Below, in pieces: positions 6,330-8,211 of a DNA stretch of 8,211 nt; the stretch's first letter is position 1, and every line of letters begins with the position of its first letter. Position numbers and translations under genes: made by a program. This DNA comes from an uncultured Clostridia bacterium. Its GTDB lineage: Bacteria; Bacillota; Clostridia; TANB77; CAG-508. The stretch covers positions 18,383 through 26,593 of the forward strand of contig CAOSZT010000015.1 in NCBI GenBank assembly GCA_948528155.1, read 5' to 3'. A model generated the notes under the pieces. That model saw only the letters and a program-made list of their open reading frames with translations. It was not told where the DNA came from and did no database searches.

Positions 6330-6728
6330 ATGTTGGAGTGGTTATTTCTATTTTTATTGATAATATGTATAGTTTTTATTTTAATTCTTGTTATTAAGTT
6401 GTCAAGACTAATAGATAAAAAAGTATATTATAGATTGTATAAGTTAAATGTACCTGTTGAAATAAAAGTAAATAGGGAGCTAATGAATGAATATTATACT
6501 TCTTTAGAGGAGGAAGAACAAAAAGTTCTTAGAGATACAGCTAATGCTATTAAGGTATATTTAGTTAGAAAAATTAAGAATGATTTAGATATTGTAATAA
6601 TAAAAAAGGGTTTTAGAGAAATTAAAATGATTAATATTTATAAAAGTGAAGAAGATGAGAATTCGAGTTTGTGGATAAAATATCTTCTGAAAAATAAATA
6701 TTTTCGTAGAAAGGTTTTTTTAAAATAA
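6330..6728 (+). CDS. Small membrane-anchored protein of unknown function
   Basis: A 132-residue protein I do not recognise. Residues about 4-26 form a strongly hydrophobic helix. About 105 charged, Lys/Glu-rich residues follow, with K and R just after the helix, which predicts that the bulk lies in the cytoplasm. That part begins with a likely strand (V-P-V-E-I-K-V), then a helix rich in Glu (Y-T-S-L-E-E-E-E-Q-K-V-L-R-D-T-A) and a basic C-terminus. AGGAGG (6317-6322) is 7 bases before the ATG. The gene has its own perfect-consensus promoter, so it is probably expressed strongly and separately from the gene upstream. No catalytic motif is visible. Codon use matches its neighbours. Confidence 0.78.
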   Translation: MLEWLFLFLLIICIVFILILVIKLSRLIDKKVYYRLYKLNVPVEIKVNRELMNEYYTSLEEEEQKVLRDTANAIKVYLVRKIKNDLDIVIIKKGFREIKMINIYKSEEDENSSLWIKYLLKNKYFRRKVFLK

Positions 6729-6730
6729 AT

Positions 6731-6766
6731 AAAGAGAATGTCCATTATTTTATGGGCATTCTCTTT
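6731..6766. terminator. Bidirectional terminator between convergent genes
   Basis: A 15-bp stem with one G-T wobble (AAAGAGAATGTCCAT, 6731-6745; ATGGGCATTCTCTTT, 6752-6766) encloses a 6-base loop. On the plus strand it starts two bases after the stop at 6728, and the right arm runs into TTTTG. On the minus strand it is followed by TTTATTTATTTT, a better T-run, so it can also stop transcripts from the protease gene, whose coding end is about 120 bases away. Confidence 0.85.
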
Positions 6767-6888
6767 TGAAAATAAAAGGGGATGTTTTTAATTTTAAGTC
6801 ATTATTTTGTATGACTATGATAGAATTATAATAGTGTTTTTTGTCCATTGTGTGAATTAAGAGTGAAGGTTTGAAAAATTATTTTTAA

Positions 6889-8136
6889 TTAAGGTTGTTC
6901 TCCTAATATTAATGTAATTTCTTTTTCTTTTCCGTCTCTGTTAATTTTTAGTTTTATTTCATCACCAATTTGATGTGAATTCTTAATTTCATTTAATTCA
7001 TCCATTTTTGTAATTGCTTTTCCATCAGCTTCAATAATTACATCACCTGCTTTTAAACCACTTTTTTCAGCTGATGAAAAATCTTCAACTGTTTTTACAT
7101 AAATACCAAGTACTAAGTTGTATCTTTTGGCAGTTGTTTCATCTAAATCAATACCAGAAATTCCTATATATGGTCTTTTTACTTTGCTATATTGAATTAA
7201 TTGAGATGTAATATCAGTAGTTGAGTTAATTGGAATTGCAAATCCAATACCTTCAATTCCTGTTCCTGATAATTTTAAAGTATTTATTCCAATTACATTA
7301 CCATCACTATTAACTAATGCACCACCACTATTTCCAGAGTTTATTGCTGCATCTGTTTGTATACATTTATATGTTTTTCCATCAGAGTCTGTTATTTTTC
7401 TATTTACAGCACTAACTATTCCTGTGGTTACTGTACTATTCATATTTACTGGATTTCCCACTGCCATAGCAAATTCACCAACTTTTACATCATCAGAGTC
7501 AGCAAATTCTGCTTTTGTTAGACCTGTTTTTTCAATTTTTATTACTGCCAAATCTGTTTGTTCATCTTGACCAATTATTTTTGCTTCATATTCTGTTTCA
7601 TCATCAAATAGTGTTACACTTATTTTTGTTGCTTCAGTAATTTGATAGTAGTAGCTATTTTCTGAAGAGTTTGAAGATACAACATGATTGTTTGTTAATA
7701 TATATCCATCTTCACTAATTATAATACCAGAGCCTGAAGCTGTTGCTGTTGAAGATCCTCCTCTACCAAATATTGATGTTGTGTTTACTGTATATTCGAT
7801 TTTTATTCCTACTATTGATGGTAAGATTTTGTTTGCAGCATATACTGCTGTGTCTGAGTATTCACTTAGATTTATTTGTTTGATATATCCATCAGAGTTT
7901 GTTGTGTTGTTGTTAGTAGTACTTATTGGTGATGTTTCACTTCCTATTATTTTTGTTTTTATAGATGGAATACCAAATACAGTTCCTATTACGACTGAAC
8001 ATCCTAATACTCCACTTATAAAAGGTAATAATATGGTTTTACCAAATCCAATGTTATTTTTTGGAGTTTTATTATATGTTGCTCCTCCTGTTACTGGAAT
8101 TGTTTTGAATTTTGTTTCTTTTTGGTTTTCTTCCAT
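6889..8136 (-). CDS. htrA: Membrane-anchored HtrA/DegP-family serine protease
   Basis: A 415-residue extracytoplasmic quality-control protease. A cytoplasmic tail (1-33) is followed by one membrane helix (about 34-57) and a Ser/Thr/Asn-rich linker (about 65-82). The trypsin-like domain (about 95-315) has the full catalytic triad: H151 in T-N-N-H-V-V, D195 in T-D-L-A-V-I, and S270 in G-N-S-G-G-A-L. The oxyanion region and the conserved V-G-N-P and G-F-A-I-P motifs are present. A single PDZ domain (about 322-412) begins P-Y-I-G-I-S-G and includes G-L-K-A-G-D-V-I. This is the usual layout of Gram-positive HtrA proteins, which degrade or refold misfolded secreted proteins at the membrane surface. 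AGGAGG (8146-8151) lies 9 bases before the ATG. It is transcribed alone and converges on the plus-strand genes. Ongoing substrate identity is unknown; secreted proteins such as the nearby repeat protein are possible clients. Confidence 0.96.
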   Translation of the reverse strand: MEENQKETKFKTIPVTGGATYNKTPKNNIGFGKTILLPFISGVLGCSVVIGTVFGIPSIKTKIIGSETSPISTTNNNTTNSDGYIKQINLSEYSDTAVYAANKILPSIVGIKIEYTVNTTSIFGRGGSSTATASGSGIIISEDGYILTNNHVVSSNSSENSYYYQITEATKISVTLFDDETEYEAKIIGQDEQTDLAVIKIEKTGLTKAEFADSDDVKVGEFAMAVGNPVNMNSTVTTGIVSAVNRKITDSDGKTYKCIQTDAAINSGNSGGALVNSDGNVIGINTLKLSGTGIEGIGFAIPINSTTDITSQLIQYSKVKRPYIGISGIDLDETTAKRYNLVLGIYVKTVEDFSSAEKSGLKAGDVIIEADGKAITKMDELNEIKNSHQIGDEIKLKINRDGKEKEITLILGEQP

Positions 8137-8173
8137 TTTTGTTTGCCTCCTAAAATTAATTTTTTATAATTAT

Positions 8174-8203
8174 ATAATATCCTAATTATATATTAGAATA
8201 CAA
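8174..8203 (-). promoter_or_regulatory. Candidate promoter of the HtrA-family protease gene
   Basis: On the minus strand, TTGTAT (8203-8198) and TATTAT (8179-8174) are separated by 18 bases, giving a leader of about 31 bases. An inverted repeat CTAAT-5 bases-ATTAG (8182-8186 and 8192-8196) lies between the two boxes and could be an operator. The region is nearly all A and T, so both calls are tentative. Confidence 0.45.
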
Positions 8204-8211
8204 TAGATTTG

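Noticed and set aside
6287..6397. Short frame beginning ATG-CGA-ATA upstream of and overlapping the gene at 6330
   Set aside because: Its only ribosome-like site (GGAG, 6276-6279) lies before the predicted transcription start near 6282, and it overlaps a well-supported gene in another frame.
6797..6816. Hairpin AGTCAT-8 bases-ATGACT downstream of the protease gene
   Set aside because: It has only six pairs and no T-run in either direction; the 15-bp hairpin at 6731-6766 is a much better terminator.
7688..8185. Plus-strand 165-codon frame opposite the protease gene
   Set aside because: It lies antisense to a clear HtrA-family gene and covers its promoter; it has no supporting ribosome site or homology pattern.

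Overview
The window looks like chromosomal DNA from a very AT-rich, Gram-positive-type anaerobe, most likely a gut or rumen member of the Clostridia (Bacillota). This rests on strong purine-rich Shine-Dalgarno sites (AGGAGG/GGAGG), sigma-A-type promoters with 17-18 bp spacers, a strong preference for A/T-ending codons, a cohesin/dockerin pair, BspA-type leucine-rich repeats and a sortase-like C-terminal signal. The genetic code appears standard. I cannot assign a species.

Layout. (1) 77-4258, plus strand: a two-gene operon. The first gene (140-3448) encodes a 1102-residue surface protein with an N-terminal membrane segment, three blocks of 23-residue BspA-type repeats, two bacterial Ig-like domains and a C-terminal dockerin. 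The second (3463-4209), 14 bases downstream, encodes a small cohesin-domain protein with a signal peptide, an Asn-Thr-Gly linker and an LPKAG plus membrane-helix tail. A dockerin and a cohesin encoded next to each other, with no glycoside hydrolase in sight, suggest a self-contained non-cellulosomal surface assembly. (2) 4311-4996, minus strand: a DinJ/RelB-YafQ type II toxin-antitoxin operon. The antitoxin is intact. The toxin gene, which the usual ORF criteria miss, is split by a +1 frameshift although every expected active-site residue is still encoded. (3) 5278-6728, plus strand: two separately promoted genes for membrane-anchored proteins, one resembling the DUF4163/DUF3298 (RsiV/PdaC-like) arrangement and one unrecognised; the second has a perfect-consensus promoter. 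(4) 6889-8203, minus strand: a membrane-anchored HtrA-family serine protease with a complete catalytic triad and one PDZ domain.

Shared theme. Apart from the toxin-antitoxin module, every gene product is predicted to be membrane-attached or outside the membrane. Only the cohesin/dockerin pair and the toxin-antitoxin pair show sequence evidence of working together. That the HtrA protease serves the surface proteins nearby is plausible but not shown. Convergent genes are separated by hairpin terminators at 4222-4346 and 6731-6766.
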